Shown piece by piece: positions 42,137-52,069 of a stretch of DNA of 64,000 nt. The DNA lies in assembly GCA_020532085.1 (NCBI GenBank), contig JAJBAV010000008.1:21372-85371 (forward strand), written 5' to 3'. Position numbers and translations under genes: made by a program. Under the pieces are notes generated by a model. It saw only the letters and a program-made list of their open reading frames with translations, was not told where the DNA came from and did not search any database. Each line of letters starts with the position of its first letter. Position 1 is the stretch's first letter. The DNA is from Candidatus Cloacimonadota bacterium. Its GTDB lineage: Bacteria; Cloacimonadota; Cloacimonadia; Cloacimonadales; Cloacimonadaceae.

Positions 42137-43945
42137 ATGCACAAGATAAAAAACATGGCCATCATCGCCCACGTGGACCACGGCAAAACCACCCTGGTGG
42201 ACGCCATGCTCCGCCAGACCGGCGTGTTCCGCAGCAACGAAGCCGTGGTCGAGCGCGTGATGGATTCCAACGCCATCGAAAAAGAGCGCGGCATCACCAT
42301 CTTTTCCAAATGCGCCTCCCTCACCTACAACGGCTACCGGATCAATCTGGTGGATACCCCCGGCCACTCCGACTTCGGCGGCGAGGTGCAGCGCATCATG
42401 AAGATGGTGGATTCCGTGCTGCTGCTGGTGGACGCCTTTGAAGGCCCCATGCCCCAGACCAAGTATGTGCTCAAAAACGCTCTGGACCTGGGCCTCAAAC
42501 CCATCGTGGTGATCAACAAGATCGACCGCGCCAACGCCCGTCCCCACGATGTGCTGGACATGATCTTCGAACTCTTCCTGGAACTCAACGCCCAGCCCGA
42601 ACAGCTGGATTTCCCCGTGATCTACGCCTCCGGCAAGGACGGCTACGCCATCGCCGAGATCGGCGACCCCGCCCTGAACATCTTTCCCCTGCTGGACCTG
42701 GTGATAGACAAGGTCCCCAACGCCAGAGGCGACCGCCAGCGCGGCTTTCAGATGCTGGTTTCCGCCATCGAGTATGACCAGTATCTGGGCAAGCTCGGCA
42801 CCGGCAAGGTCCACAGCGGCACCCTCCGCCCCGGCGACGAAGTGCTGCTGATCAAACGCGACGGCGGCCAGCTGATCTACAAGGTCACCAACCTCTTCAA
42901 CTACCACGGCCTCCACAAAAAAGAGATCAAACTTGCCCACGCCGGCGACATCGTCACCATCGCCGGACTGGAGCGCATCGACATCGGCGAAACCGTCTCC
43001 ACCAAAGACAATCCCGTCCCCCTGCCCAGCATCAGCATCGACGAGCCCACCATCGCCGTGGAATTTCTGATCAACAATTCACCTTTCATGGGCCGCTGTG
43101 GCAAATGGCTCACCTCCAGCAAGATCTGGGAACGCCTGCAGAAAGAGCTGCAGACCAACGTCTCCCTCGTGGTGGAGAGGACTGGCTCCGCGGACACCTT
43201 CGTGGTGAAGGGCCGGGGCGAATTGCAGCTGACCATTCTGATGGAAAACATGCGCCGCGAGGGCTATGAGTTTCAAATTTCCAAACCCCGCGTGCTCTTC
43301 AAGGAAGTGGATGGCAAACTGCTGGAACCCATGGAACTGGCGGTGGTGGAGGTAAGCCAGGAATTCGTGGGCGCCGTGATCGACATGATGGGTGTCCGCA
43401 AAGGCGAACTGGTGAGCATGACCCCCGCCGTGGACGGTTATGCCCGCCTCGATTTCAAGATCCCGGCCCGCGGCCTCATCGGCTGCCGCAACGAATTTCT
43501 CACCGAAACCCGCGGCACCGGCATCATGACCCAGTGCTTCTGCGGCTATGAACCCTTCAAAGGCGAGATCAGCGGCTCCGCCCACGGCTCGCTGGTGGCG
43601 CTGGAGACCGGCACCGCCCTCGGTTATTCCCTGAACGCCTTCCAACCCCGCGGAACCTTCTTCATCCATCCCAACACCGAGGTTTACGCCGGTATGGTGG
43701 TGGGCCAGCACAGCAAGGAAAAAGACCTCGTGATCAACGTCTGCCGCGGCAAAAAACTCACCAACAACCGCGCCGCAGGCAAAGATGACGCCATCAACCT
43801 CATCCCCCCGCGTGTCTTCAGCCTCGAACAGGCCATGGAATACGTGGGCGACGACGAACTGCTGGAAATCACTCCGGACAGCATCCGCCTGCGCAAAAAG
43901 ATACTCCACCACACCGACCGCAAACGCGCCGAAAACGCGTCCTGA
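42137..43945 (+). CDS. typA: Translational GTPase TypA/BipA
   Basis: This encodes 602 residues, the normal length. The G domain has HVDHGKTTLVDAM (G1), ERGITIFSK (G2), VDTPGHSDFGGEV (G3) and VINKIDRANARP (G4). Domain II, the EF-G-like domain V and the BipA-specific C-terminus (GKKLTNNRAAGKDDAINLIPP) follow. It binds the ribosome and supports large-subunit assembly and stress growth. The ATG follows CAAGGATAAACA. It lies 83 nt downstream of the helicase gene on the same strand; both work on ribosomes or RNA. Confidence 0.97.
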   Translation: MHKIKNMAIIAHVDHGKTTLVDAMLRQTGVFRSNEAVVERVMDSNAIEKERGITIFSKCASLTYNGYRINLVDTPGHSDFGGEVQRIMKMVDSVLLLVDAFEGPMPQTKYVLKNALDLGLKPIVVINKIDRANARPHDVLDMIFELFLELNAQPEQLDFPVIYASGKDGYAIAEIGDPALNIFPLLDLVIDKVPNARGDRQRGFQMLVSAIEYDQYLGKLGTGKVHSGTLRPGDEVLLIKRDGGQLIYKVTNLFNYHGLHKKEIKLAHAGDIVTIAGLERIDIGETVSTKDNPVPLPSISIDEPTIAVEFLINNSPFMGRCGKWLTSSKIWERLQKELQTNVSLVVERTGSADTFVVKGRGELQLTILMENMRREGYEFQISKPRVLFKEVDGKLLEPMELAVVEVSQEFVGAVIDMMGVRKGELVSMTPAVDGYARLDFKIPARGLIGCRNEFLTETRGTGIMTQCFCGYEPFKGEISGSAHGSLVALETGTALGYSLNAFQPRGTFFIHPNTEVYAGMVVGQHSKEKDLVINVCRGKKLTNNRAAGKDDAINLIPPRVFSLEQAMEYVGDDELLEITPDSIRLRKKILHHTDRKRAENAS

Positions 43946-44099
43946 GAAAGCTTTCCGCGTCCGGGCGGGCATGATTCCTTACATTTGCCTCTTAGTTCGG
44001 CAGGGCGGAGGCTTATCATCCGGGCGACACCATAATTTCCTTGACGGCGATTCGCCATCACAGAAAATGACGTCCAAAAAATCAAAGGAGGTAATCGCG

Positions 44100-44117
44100 A
44101 TGCGCCGGAAGAGTTGA
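44100..44117 (+). CDS. Possible 5-codon leader peptide (MRRKS) upstream of the ABC-F gene
   Basis: An AAAGGAGGT ribosome site, the best match to the anti-Shine-Dalgarno sequence noted in this window, stands 7-8 nt before ATG CGC CGG AAG AGT TGA. No longer gene follows it; the next start is the ABC-F ATG at 44214. Between them AACAGCTC (44124-44131) can pair with GAGCTGTT (44170-44177). Short leaders of this sort control many ABC-F and erm genes by drug-dependent ribosome stalling. This is inference here. A 16-codon version starting at 44067 in the same frame is also possible. Confidence 0.4.
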   Translation: MRRKS

Positions 44118-44213
44118 TCCTGTAACAGCTCTCGCGTTGTGATCACACCCCTTTTTCACAGATCCCATCGAGCTGTTGCTGCCCATCCCAAGATCAAATC
44201 ACAGGAGAAACCC

Positions 44214-45842
44214 ATGCAGTTCATTCAGCTCAACACCATCCACTACACCTACCCGGACCAGTATCAGCCCGTCCTCGCGGGCGTAAGCTTGGTGGTCGCC
44301 GAGGGGGAAAAGATCGCCCTGATCGGCAAGAACGGCTGCGGCAAGACCACCCTGCTGCGGATCATATTGGGTGAACTATCCCCCACACGAGGCCGCATCA
44401 GCTATCCAACCTCTCGCCCCACAATATCTTATCTTCCCCAGGACATCCGCGTCTCCGCGCCCCTCAGCGTTCGCGATTTTCTGCTGCAGGTTCGGCCCCG
44501 GCAATTTGAAATGCTCACCCGGATCGATACTCTGTCATCCGCGGAGAATCTCTCCCCTTCCGCCGGAATCGAGCTGGCCTCTCTCTGGCAGGAATACAAC
44601 GATCAGAACACGGCGGACTGGGAAAACGAGGTCCATTCCATCCTCCTCGAGCTGGATTTGCTGCCGCTGGCGGAACAGCGATGCGCCACCCTCTCCGGCG
44701 GCGAATCCACCCGCCTCCAACTGGCGGCCCTGCTCCTGGAAAAACCTGATATTCTCATCCTGGACGAACCCACCAACCATCTGGACTCCGAACAGCTGCT
44801 CTGGTTCGAGGACTGGATGCTGGACTATGGCGGCGCCGTCCTCTTTGTATCCCACGACCGGGTTTTCATCGACCACACCGCCACCAAAATAGCCGAACTG
44901 GAGGCCGGCCAGCTGGAGCTGCGTGCCGGGAATTACCAGAGCTTCGTCCGCGACAGGCAGCAGCTGAAGGACCACCAAATGGTGCAATACCGCGAACGCC
45001 AGCGCCTGCTGCGCCAACTGTGTGAAGCCAGCCGGAAAAGACGGGCCTGGGCCTCCTCCTTTCAGAAGGAAACCCGCGGCGAGGGCGGCGGCCACGTTTT
45101 CGAGCTGATCACCAACCCTGCCCGCACCCAGATGCAGCAGGCCCGCAACATCGAAAACCGCATCAAAATGCTCACCGAGCGGTATCCGGTGGAAAAACCC
45201 CATCAGGACAAGCTTCGCCACCTCGCCTTCGAACAGGTCCAGGTGGCCGACCGGGAGCTGATCAACGTTGCTGGGATGGGCTTTCGCTATCAGGAAAGCT
45301 GGATCTTCCGCGATTTCTACCTCCACCTGAATGGCGCGGAAAAACTCTGGCTGGCCGGTCCCAACGGCAGTGGCAAGACCACCCTGCTGCGCCTTCTGCA
45401 GGGATCGCTGGACCCCTGCGAAGGATCGATCTCCCGCGCCAATCGCCTGCGGATCGGGTGTTTTGAACAGGACCTCAGCCGGTTTGATCCCCATGCTTTG
45501 GTGCTGGATTTCCTGAAAGCTTCTGGCAAGGAGGAAAGCCAGATACGCACCCTCATGGGCTGCATAGGCCTGAAGACAGACCTGGCCTTTGCCCGGACAG
45601 GCAGCCTGTCCTGGGGCGAAAGGGCGAAGTTGCAGCTTCTTAGGTTGCTTCTGGCCGAATACAATGTTCTGCTGCTGGATGAGCCCACCAACCACCTGGA
45701 CATCCGCAGCCGCGAAATGCTGGAGGAATCCCTGGATAACTTCACTGGGGCCATGGTCTTCGTTTCCCACGACCGCGCCTTCATCAGCAGGCTGGCCACA
45801 CGCAAGGTGGAACTATCCGAAGCCCCCGGCCTGAGATCTTGA
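44214..45842 (+). CDS. ABC-F family ATPase (ribosome-associated)
   Basis: This encodes 542 residues. The ATG at 44214 follows ACAGGAG; the frame is open from 44139 but that part lacks a site. Two ABC domains have Walker A GKNGCGKTTLLR near residue 37 and GPNGSGKTTLLR near 382, signatures LSGGESTRLQLA and LSWGERAKLQLL, and both Walker B motifs LILDEPTNHLD / LLLDEPTNHLD. A charged interdomain linker (about 215-330) corresponds to the P-site tRNA interaction motif, and no membrane segment is present. Such proteins act at the ribosomal E-site, either in housekeeping (Uup/Ettl type) or antibiotic resistance. Which of these applies cannot be settled from sequence alone. Confidence 0.92.
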   Translation: MQFIQLNTIHYTYPDQYQPVLAGVSLVVAEGEKIALIGKNGCGKTTLLRIILGELSPTRGRISYPTSRPTISYLPQDIRVSAPLSVRDFLLQVRPRQFEMLTRIDTLSSAENLSPSAGIELASLWQEYNDQNTADWENEVHSILLELDLLPLAEQRCATLSGGESTRLQLAALLLEKPDILILDEPTNHLDSEQLLWFEDWMLDYGGAVLFVSHDRVFIDHTATKIAELEAGQLELRAGNYQSFVRDRQQLKDHQMVQYRERQRLLRQLCEASRKRRAWASSFQKETRGEGGGHVFELITNPARTQMQQARNIENRIKMLTERYPVEKPHQDKLRHLAFEQVQVADRELINVAGMGFRYQESWIFRDFYLHLNGAEKLWLAGPNGSGKTTLLRLLQGSLDPCEGSISRANRLRIGCFEQDLSRFDPHALVLDFLKASGKEESQIRTLMGCIGLKTDLAFARTGSLSWGERAKLQLLRLLLAEYNVLLLDEPTNHLDIRSREMLEESLDNFTGAMVFVSHDRAFISRLATRKVELSEAPGLRS

Positions 45843-45890
45843 CTCCATGGCGCCTGTCCCTCTGCTTTCCCAATAAACCTGGCCTTTGTT

Positions 45891-46002
45891 CCGCGAAGCC
45901 TCAGAAGCTCAACAGAGGTAAACAACCCCGCCTCGCGCGGGGTGCGGGACTATAGGCGGGGGTCCGCCGTACATCATCACCCCCTTGGCTTGAAAGAGAG
46001 CC
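45891..46002. repeat. Nested inverted-repeat element, copy C (internally deleted)
   Basis: It contains CTCAACAGAGGTAAACAACC and CCCGCCTCGCGCGGGGTG, then GACTATAGGCGGGG as in copy B, then jumps to the right end TTGGCTTGAAAGAGAGCC. About 370 bp of the full element is missing. 46003-46167 shows no gene. Confidence 0.65.
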
Positions 46003-46273
46003 GAAAGTTGCCCAGCTGGCGGACATCAAGCAGTTCGCCCAAAAGCTTCGCCTGTTCACCCCCTGCCCGCCTCCGCCTCACCTCCCCCCGGCCAGGCAGG
46101 AGCTGAGGCGGAGGTGTTCAGGAAGTGAATACGGGGTGTGATAAGGGCGGATCACAGGAAATTCTTCTTGACAAAATAATGAATTACCTTCATTTGAGAG
46201 TTGAGCTAGTGTTGTTTGTCCAGCTGAAAAACAGCGCCGGCAAGGCTGTACTTTTAGCCGCGAGGAGTGAGTC

Positions 46274-49200
46274 ATGAGAACGTTTTTGTTGTTTGTTTTT
46301 TTGCTCGGATTGGTGGCGGCGGGGGCGGATCCGCTGGAGAAAAATGAGTATTTGGCAGAGGGCGGCGCGGACCAGCGGACCACCAACACCTGGGACGGGA
46401 GTTCCGGGACCGACTGGTACACCGGGGCCAACTGGAGCCTGGGACACGTGCCCGCCACAACTGAGGACGTGGTGATCCCCCAGGTGACCAATAACAACTT
46501 TCCGGTGCTCGCCGGACTCGCGACCATCAATTCCCTCACCATCAATTCCGGGACCAGGACCACGCTGGCCGTGACCACCGGCACCCTCACCGTCCAGAAC
46601 TACTTCAACTGCTACGGAAACCTCACCATGACCAGCAGTTCCGGGTCGATCACCGTGAAAGGGAACCTGACGTTTGGCAGCGGCGCCACCACCACCTTCA
46701 CCGCCAACGCCACGGTGAACGTCTGGGCTGACCTGAACTTCCAGAGCGGCTCTGCTGTGGGCATGAACAACGGCACGATCAACCTGGCCGGAGGGATCAC
46801 CTATTCCTACGTCAGCGTGAACCAGTCCGGGGCCACCGTGCATAATCTCAGCGTGAACAAAGTGTCTCCCTACGCGGCAATCATCTCACCTTCCTCCACC
46901 TATCCGCTGACCATAAACGGAGCCCTGACGGTCAACAGCGCCTTTGCCCACGATTATGCCGGCACCACCATCCTGAAGGGGGACCTGAACGTGGGCAGCG
47001 GGGCCTCCTTCGGCCTCAACGCCGGGACCATCTCCCTGGAGGGGAGTTACAACGCCCTCATCAACACCCCGAACACCGGCCACTATTTCAACCACCTAAC
47101 CATAAACAAAGCCAGCGGCTACAGCGCCACCCTGCTTTCCGACATCTGGGTGAAGGGCAACCTCAGCATCCAGTCCGGAACTTTCAGCGCTGTCTATACC
47201 TCCGTTTCCCACAACATCAAGCTGGGCGGAAACTGGAGCAACACCACCGGCCCCGCCGCCTTCACGGAGGGATACGGTTCCGTAACCCTGAACGGAACGG
47301 GGGTTCAGTATCTGAGCACAGAGAACTTCGCAACCCTGATCCTGAACAAAAGCGCCGGCTGGATGAGCATCCTGGCAGGAACAGCGGTCCAGTGCGCCAG
47401 TTACGATTGGGTGGCCGGTTCCTACGAAGTTCAGGGCGGAAGTTTCACCACCTTGGACCTGGTTGATCCCGGCATCTGCGGCACCATCCTCCTCAACGGC
47501 GGAACGATCAACTATTCCCAGGATTCCGCCGCCGGCTCCTATGTGGACCTGCGCGGCAGCCTGAGCATCTACAACGGCAGCTTCACCGTCAGCGGCGGTA
47601 ACGGGCCCAGCTATTTCGGCCGGGGAACCGCGGCCATGCTGTATCTGGCCTCCTCCGGGGTGTTGGATTTCCAGAGCGTGGGGATCATCATTGCCAACGG
47701 CTACAGCTTCACGGAGAACATCGTGGGCGGAACCATCCGCACGGCGGAAAGGTTCATCTGCGACCGCTACGATTTCACCCCCTCCGGCGGGACCGTGGAG
47801 ATGTATGGCAGCGCTAGCTGCGAGTTCCGCACTGCCAGCGGCAGCCATCTGCGCAACCTCACCCTCAACAAGGCCTCTGCCGCGGTGGTCTCCGCCATTG
47901 GCCCCATCCAGATCAACGGCACACTGAAGCTGGAGTCCGGAACCTTCAGCCTGGCCTCCAGCGTGGCCCTCACCTGCGCCAGCTACGACTGGGCCGGCGG
48001 CGGCTACATCCTTAACGGCGGCACCTTCACCGCCAACGACCTCGCCGATCCCGGCATCTACGGCAGCATTACCCTCAATTCCGGCACCATCAACTATTTT
48101 CAAGATAACGATCCCAGCTCCTATATGGACCTCTGCGGCAATCTAACCATCCGGGGCGGCACTTTCAACCTGTATGGGGGCTATCCGGACGCCTGGCTTC
48201 CCGGCAGTCCCGACGCCGTGCTGGACATGAGTGCCGGCACGCTCAATTTCGCGAGCCAGGGAATCGTGGTGAACTCTGCCTCCCCCATTGGCTCCCAGAT
48301 AACCGGCGGCACCATCCGCACCACCGGCAGATTCGAGGTCACCGAGGCTGATTTCGCCCCCGCCGGCGGGCTGGTGGAGCTTTACGGAGACGCCTCTTCC
48401 TACCTGTACATGGAGGAGGGCAGCAGCTTTTACGAACTTAAGGTCAATAAAAGCTCCAGCTCCGCTACCGTGGGCGTTAACGGGCATCCGGCCACCCGGG
48501 GGAATTTTTATCTGCACGGAGGCACTTTCAACGCCCCGCCAAGCATGACCGTGGGCGGAAACTGGTACAAACTGGACGGGACGGTCTTCAACCCCGGCAC
48601 TGGATCGGTTTACTTCAACGGCACCGGGATACAGACCGTGGGCGGGAACAACACCTTTCTGCATGTGATCGACGCGAACACCCACAGTCTTTTTCTCGAC
48701 AGCACCAACGCCATCTCCGGATTCCTGATCGTCAGCAACAATGTTACCGCCATGGGGGCCTGCACCATTAACCAAGCGGTGGTTGCCAACCCGGCCGCAA
48801 GCCTCTGTTTTGCCAACAACCACAGCTCGGTGATCTCCTCCTACGAAGGCTGGGGCACGCTCAAGTGCCTTGGCCCGGGAACCAGCGTCACCATCTCCGA
48901 CCTAGCCCAGAACGGCCTTTACGGCTCCTTCATCGCCGACGGAGGACATCTGGAGATCCACCAGGACAGCGCCTCCCACTGCGAGGTAAACGGCGACATC
49001 ACCATCCTGAACAGCGGTATCATGGACATCTTTGGCGCTGACACCCACGTTTACCTGGCCTTGAACGGCAACGTCAATTTCACCATGGACACCGGTTATT
49101 TCATCATCCGCGACCAGGGATTGAGGATATCCGCTTCCGCCTACTCCTGCAATTTCAACATCAGTGGCGGCACCATCGGCTGCGCCGGCACCTGGTATGA

Positions 49201-50257
49201 CGAACGGGGGACCTTCGACCCCAGCGCTGGGGTGGTGATGTTGACCGGCCCCCAGGATTGCGCCATTATCACCCACATCGACAGCTGGTTTCACCAACTG
49301 CGGATCGATAAACCATTCACCCGTTCCAGCGAGGACCCTGATGCAGCAGCAAATCCGGGCCAGCGCTCCGGCAATGTTTCGATCAACTCCTGCACCGTGC
49401 GGGGCGGTTTTCTGATCGATGACGCCAACGTGGTCACCCTCTGGGGCGCCCTCAACTGTGTGAACGGAGGCGACGTGGCGATATACGCGGGAGTGCTGGA
49501 ACTGGGGCATCAGTCCATGTACACTTCCGGCGACATACACGTGAGCGGCACCCTCAAGGTTGACAGCGGAGCCACTTTACACATTGCTCACGGCAAGGCG
49601 CTGAACGTGTATTACGGCGGAGCTTTGGAAGTGGTGGGAGAGATCGGCAATCCCGCGACGATCACCCACAACCAGATCGGTTTCTATGCCCTGAACATAG
49701 AGAACGGGGCTGTCATCGCCCCTTACGGCGCCATCTTTGAATACATGGACGAGCAGGGGGTCAACGTCAAACCCGGCGCTCTGGTGGACGACTGGTACAA
49801 GTTCGATCACTGCGTGTTCCGTTTTGGTGCCAGCGACGGGACCCTGCTCACGCTGGGCAACAACCAGTCCCTCAATATTGTTGGCGCCTCCTTCCCCTCC
49901 ATTGCCAGCGGTTGGCCCCGCAACGTTCACAAAAGCGCGGACCAGGGCTTCATCGTATTCTATGATTACAGCGGCGGCTTCAGCGGCTCTCTCTATGAAA
50001 ACGACCCCTACAACCGGATCGAATGGGACGGCGAGACCCTGCCTCCGGTCCAGGACCTGTCCATCGTCTATCTGCCGGCCGAAAACCTGATCCACCTCCA
50101 GTGGACCTATCCCCAAACGGTGGACCGCTTCCGCGTCTGGCGCTGCGCCACTCCGGACGGCGTTTTCGAGGACATGGGCTACAGCACCGGCGACGTCTGG
50201 TTTGAGACCCCCGCGGGAAACAGGTATTTCTACCGGGTGACCGCCGAGCGGGATTGA
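46274..50257 (+). CDS. Large secreted repeat protein with terminal FN3-like domain
   Basis: This encodes 1327 residues. The ATG follows CGAGGAG, and a signal peptide is present (MRTFLLFVFLLGLVAAGA). The N-terminus resembles a G8/autotransporter-type start (NTWDGSSGTDWYTGANWSLG). The body is rich in G, N, S and T with regular short beta-strands, as in beta-helix surface proteins. A module of about 190 residues occurs twice clearly (start points CASYDWVAGSYEVQGGSF near 373 and CASYDWAGGGYILNGGTF near 567) and a third time in degenerate form near 865. The end is an FN3-like domain (LIHLQWTYPQTVDRFRVWR ... FYRVTAERD). A TTGACA at 46168 may be its -35 box. Function unknown, likely adhesive or structural. 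Confidence 0.85.
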   Translation: MRTFLLFVFLLGLVAAGADPLEKNEYLAEGGADQRTTNTWDGSSGTDWYTGANWSLGHVPATTEDVVIPQVTNNNFPVLAGLATINSLTINSGTRTTLAVTTGTLTVQNYFNCYGNLTMTSSSGSITVKGNLTFGSGATTTFTANATVNVWADLNFQSGSAVGMNNGTINLAGGITYSYVSVNQSGATVHNLSVNKVSPYAAIISPSSTYPLTINGALTVNSAFAHDYAGTTILKGDLNVGSGASFGLNAGTISLEGSYNALINTPNTGHYFNHLTINKASGYSATLLSDIWVKGNLSIQSGTFSAVYTSVSHNIKLGGNWSNTTGPAAFTEGYGSVTLNGTGVQYLSTENFATLILNKSAGWMSILAGTAVQCASYDWVAGSYEVQGGSFTTLDLVDPGICGTILLNGGTINYSQDSAAGSYVDLRGSLSIYNGSFTVSGGNGPSYFGRGTAAMLYLASSGVLDFQSVGIIIANGYSFTENIVGGTIRTAERFICDRYDFTPSGGTVEMYGSASCEFRTASGSHLRNLTLNKASAAVVSAIGPIQINGTLKLESGTFSLASSVALTCASYDWAGGGYILNGGTFTANDLADPGIYGSITLNSGTINYFQDNDPSSYMDLCGNLTIRGGTFNLYGGYPDAWLPGSPDAVLDMSAGTLNFASQGIVVNSASPIGSQITGGTIRTTGRFEVTEADFAPAGGLVELYGDASSYLYMEEGSSFYELKVNKSSSSATVGVNGHPATRGNFYLHGGTFNAPPSMTVGGNWYKLDGTVFNPGTGSVYFNGTGIQTVGGNNTFLHVIDANTHSLFLDSTNAISGFLIVSNNVTAMGACTINQAVVANPAASLCFANNHSSVISSYEGWGTLKCLGPGTSVTISDLAQNGLYGSFIADGGHLEIHQDSASHCEVNGDITILNSGIMDIFGADTHVYLALNGNVNFTMDTGYFIIRDQGLRISASAYSCNFNISGGTIGCAGTWYDERGTFDPSAGVVMLTGPQDCAIITHIDSWFHQLRIDKPFTRSSEDPDAAANPGQRSGNVSINSCTVRGGFLIDDANVVTLWGALNCVNGGDVAIYAGVLELGHQSMYTSGDIHVSGTLKVDSGATLHIAHGKALNVYYGGALEVVGEIGNPATITHNQIGFYALNIENGAVIAPYGAIFEYMDEQGVNVKPGALVDDWYKFDHCVFRFGASDGTLLTLGNNQSLNIVGASFPSIASGWPRNVHKSADQGFIVFYDYSGGFSGSLYENDPYNRIEWDGETLPPVQDLSIVYLPAENLIHLQWTYPQTVDRFRVWRCATPDGVFEDMGYSTGDVWFETPAGNRYFYRVTAERD

Positions 50258-50400
50258 GGTTTCTGTTGCCAACAGACGATGTCCGGCGGATATAAGCGCC
50301 GGCCACTGGTCCTGTACTCCTCCGATACCATGCCGGCCGTCAAAGCTGACGTTTCCACGAATGACCATTTCACGCTTGCTGGAGACTTGTGGCCTTCCCG

Positions 50401-50438
50401 AAAAAAAAGCCCCGGAACTTTTCCGGGGCCTTTGTTTT
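50401..50438. terminator. Bidirectional intrinsic terminator
   Basis: A8 - GCCCCGG - AACTTTT - CCGGGGC - CTTTGTTTT. It sits between the converging repeat-protein gene and choice-of-anchor L gene and can serve both. Confidence 0.88.
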
Positions 50439-50455
50439 ATCCGAGGTAAGAATGG

Positions 50456-52069
50456 TTATTTCACTATCAGCATCTTCTTCGTCTCATTCAGGGACTGGGT
50501 GCTGAGTTTATACAGATACACTCCGCTCACGCAGCGGTTGCCGTTGTTGTCCAGGCCGTTCCAGTGGATCTCGCGGCTGCCTTCGCCCACCTCAAAGGTT
50601 CTCACGAGGCGGCCCTGGCTGTTGTAGATGCTCACGGTGCCGTGATCGCCGGCTTTGATGTCCACCGTGAAGCTGGTGCCGGCCTTGAAGGGATTGGGAT
50701 AGGCGTTGCCCAGCAGGTTCTGGGTGGGCAGTTCCGGAATGTCCTGTCCGCTCACCGTGGCGCTCACGGGCCCGAAGAACTGCGAGGCGTTCACGTTCAC
50801 CCCTTCCAGCCAGTAGTAATAGGTGGTGTTGGTTTCCACTTCGTGGTCCTCGTGTTCATACACGGTCTGGGTGGAGGTGTTGGTGGCGCCGATCAGGATG
50901 GGCGTGATGTTCAAGGCGTTGCCGAGTTGGCTGGTTTCAGCCCGGTAAACCCTGTAGCCAAGCATGTCGGTCTCGGATTCGGTGGTCCAGCGCAGGTCCA
51001 CAAATCCCTCCGCGCCTGTGGTGGCGGTGAAGGAACTCAGTTCCACCGGCGTGGTGCCGGGATAGCCGTTGAAGAAGATCGACTGGTTGGTGGTTATATT
51101 CGGTACCGTCTGGGTGGGAGGCATCCAAGTATAGCCATCCAATTCAACCCAATAAGTGCTGGTGGTGCCGGTGGCCTGGGAAATGTGGTTGGGAGTGGTC
51201 AAACTTGTGCTGAACCCGTCCTTGTAAATGAGGGCGCCCTGGGGATTGGAGTCCACATACACGTTGTAGCCGCTGATAAAGGTTCCGGCGGAGATGAAGA
51301 TCCAGGTATCGTAAACGGAGTCTGAATAGTCAGCGACCGCCAGTTTGATGTGGTTGGTAACTCCGGGGGTCACGGTGGCGTTGATCGCGATGGGTATGGT
51401 GAAACCGTCGCACTGGATGTCGTATGTTCCCGGGTAGGGATAGTTGCTCACATAGTAAGGCTGGTTGATGGTTTGATTGATCGTGCCGATGGAAATGGGA
51501 GTGGTGGTGCCGGGGATGAGGGCGATGTTCACGCCATTGAGGAAAAAGCCAAACACATCGTAATAATCGATGTACTCTTCATACTCCTCGGATCCCATCA
51601 CGAAAGTGAACTGCAGGTTCTCGGTCTGGGGGATGAAATCGAACTCCAATATGCAGGCATCGTTAGTTACGCCGCCACCAACCAGAACGCTCAGGTCCGC
51701 GTCCCCCGCGAGGCCATTGCCTTGCGAGGCATTATCCGAGTTGTTTGGACCTTGGGCAAGCGTTGCGGCTCCGCTGGACAGGATGATGCCTTGATTGATC
51801 CCGATCCCCGCCTGGGTTCCGCTGGTATAAACACCTGCGGCGATGCTGGCGCCGGTGTAAACGATGTTGGAGGTGGTAACGCCGCCACCCACCAGGTTCT
51901 GCACCAAGTCAGAGGCGGTCACACCTCCGGTCATGTCCGTCACGCTGATGGTCGCTCTCTGTCCGGACGCCGGCAGAGGTGTGTTGGGTACCGATCTGCC
52001 TTCAGCGAACATGAGGCCAGGCCCCAGCAGCAGCACAGCGATAAGTAAAACCAAATGTGCTTTCTTCAT
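50456..52069 (-). CDS. Secreted choice-of-anchor L protein with YPNPF-type C-terminal domain
   Basis: This encodes 537 residues from the ATG at 52069, which follows GAGGAG; the open frame extends further upstream without a site. Signal peptide MKKAHLVLLIAVLLLGPG. A choice-of-anchor L domain is marked by GIILSSGAATLAQGPNNSD, FDFIPQTENLQFTFVMGSEE and DVFGFFLNGVNIALIPG. A PEGA-like segment (YVDSNPQGALIYKDG) and an FN3-like domain (FVDLRWTTESETDMLGYRV) come next. The protein ends in a FlgD/type-IX-like sorting domain (NAYPNPFKAGTSFTVDIK ... HWNGLDNNGNRCVSGVYLY). Probably surface-attached; the binding partner is unknown. Confidence 0.9.
   Translation of the reverse strand: MKKAHLVLLIAVLLLGPGLMFAEGRSVPNTPLPASGQRATISVTDMTGGVTASDLVQNLVGGGVTTSNIVYTGASIAAGVYTSGTQAGIGINQGIILSSGAATLAQGPNNSDNASQGNGLAGDADLSVLVGGGVTNDACILEFDFIPQTENLQFTFVMGSEEYEEYIDYYDVFGFFLNGVNIALIPGTTTPISIGTINQTINQPYYVSNYPYPGTYDIQCDGFTIPIAINATVTPGVTNHIKLAVADYSDSVYDTWIFISAGTFISGYNVYVDSNPQGALIYKDGFSTSLTTPNHISQATGTTSTYWVELDGYTWMPPTQTVPNITTNQSIFFNGYPGTTPVELSSFTATTGAEGFVDLRWTTESETDMLGYRVYRAETSQLGNALNITPILIGATNTSTQTVYEHEDHEVETNTTYYYWLEGVNVNASQFFGPVSATVSGQDIPELPTQNLLGNAYPNPFKAGTSFTVDIKAGDHGTVSIYNSQGRLVRTFEVGEGSREIHWNGLDNNGNRCVSGVYLYKLSTQSLNETKKMLIVK

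Noticed and set aside
40164..42137. 657-codon frame antisense to the DEAD-box helicase
   Set aside because: Helicase motifs are complete on the plus strand; the antisense translation is repetitive G/V/A/F-rich.
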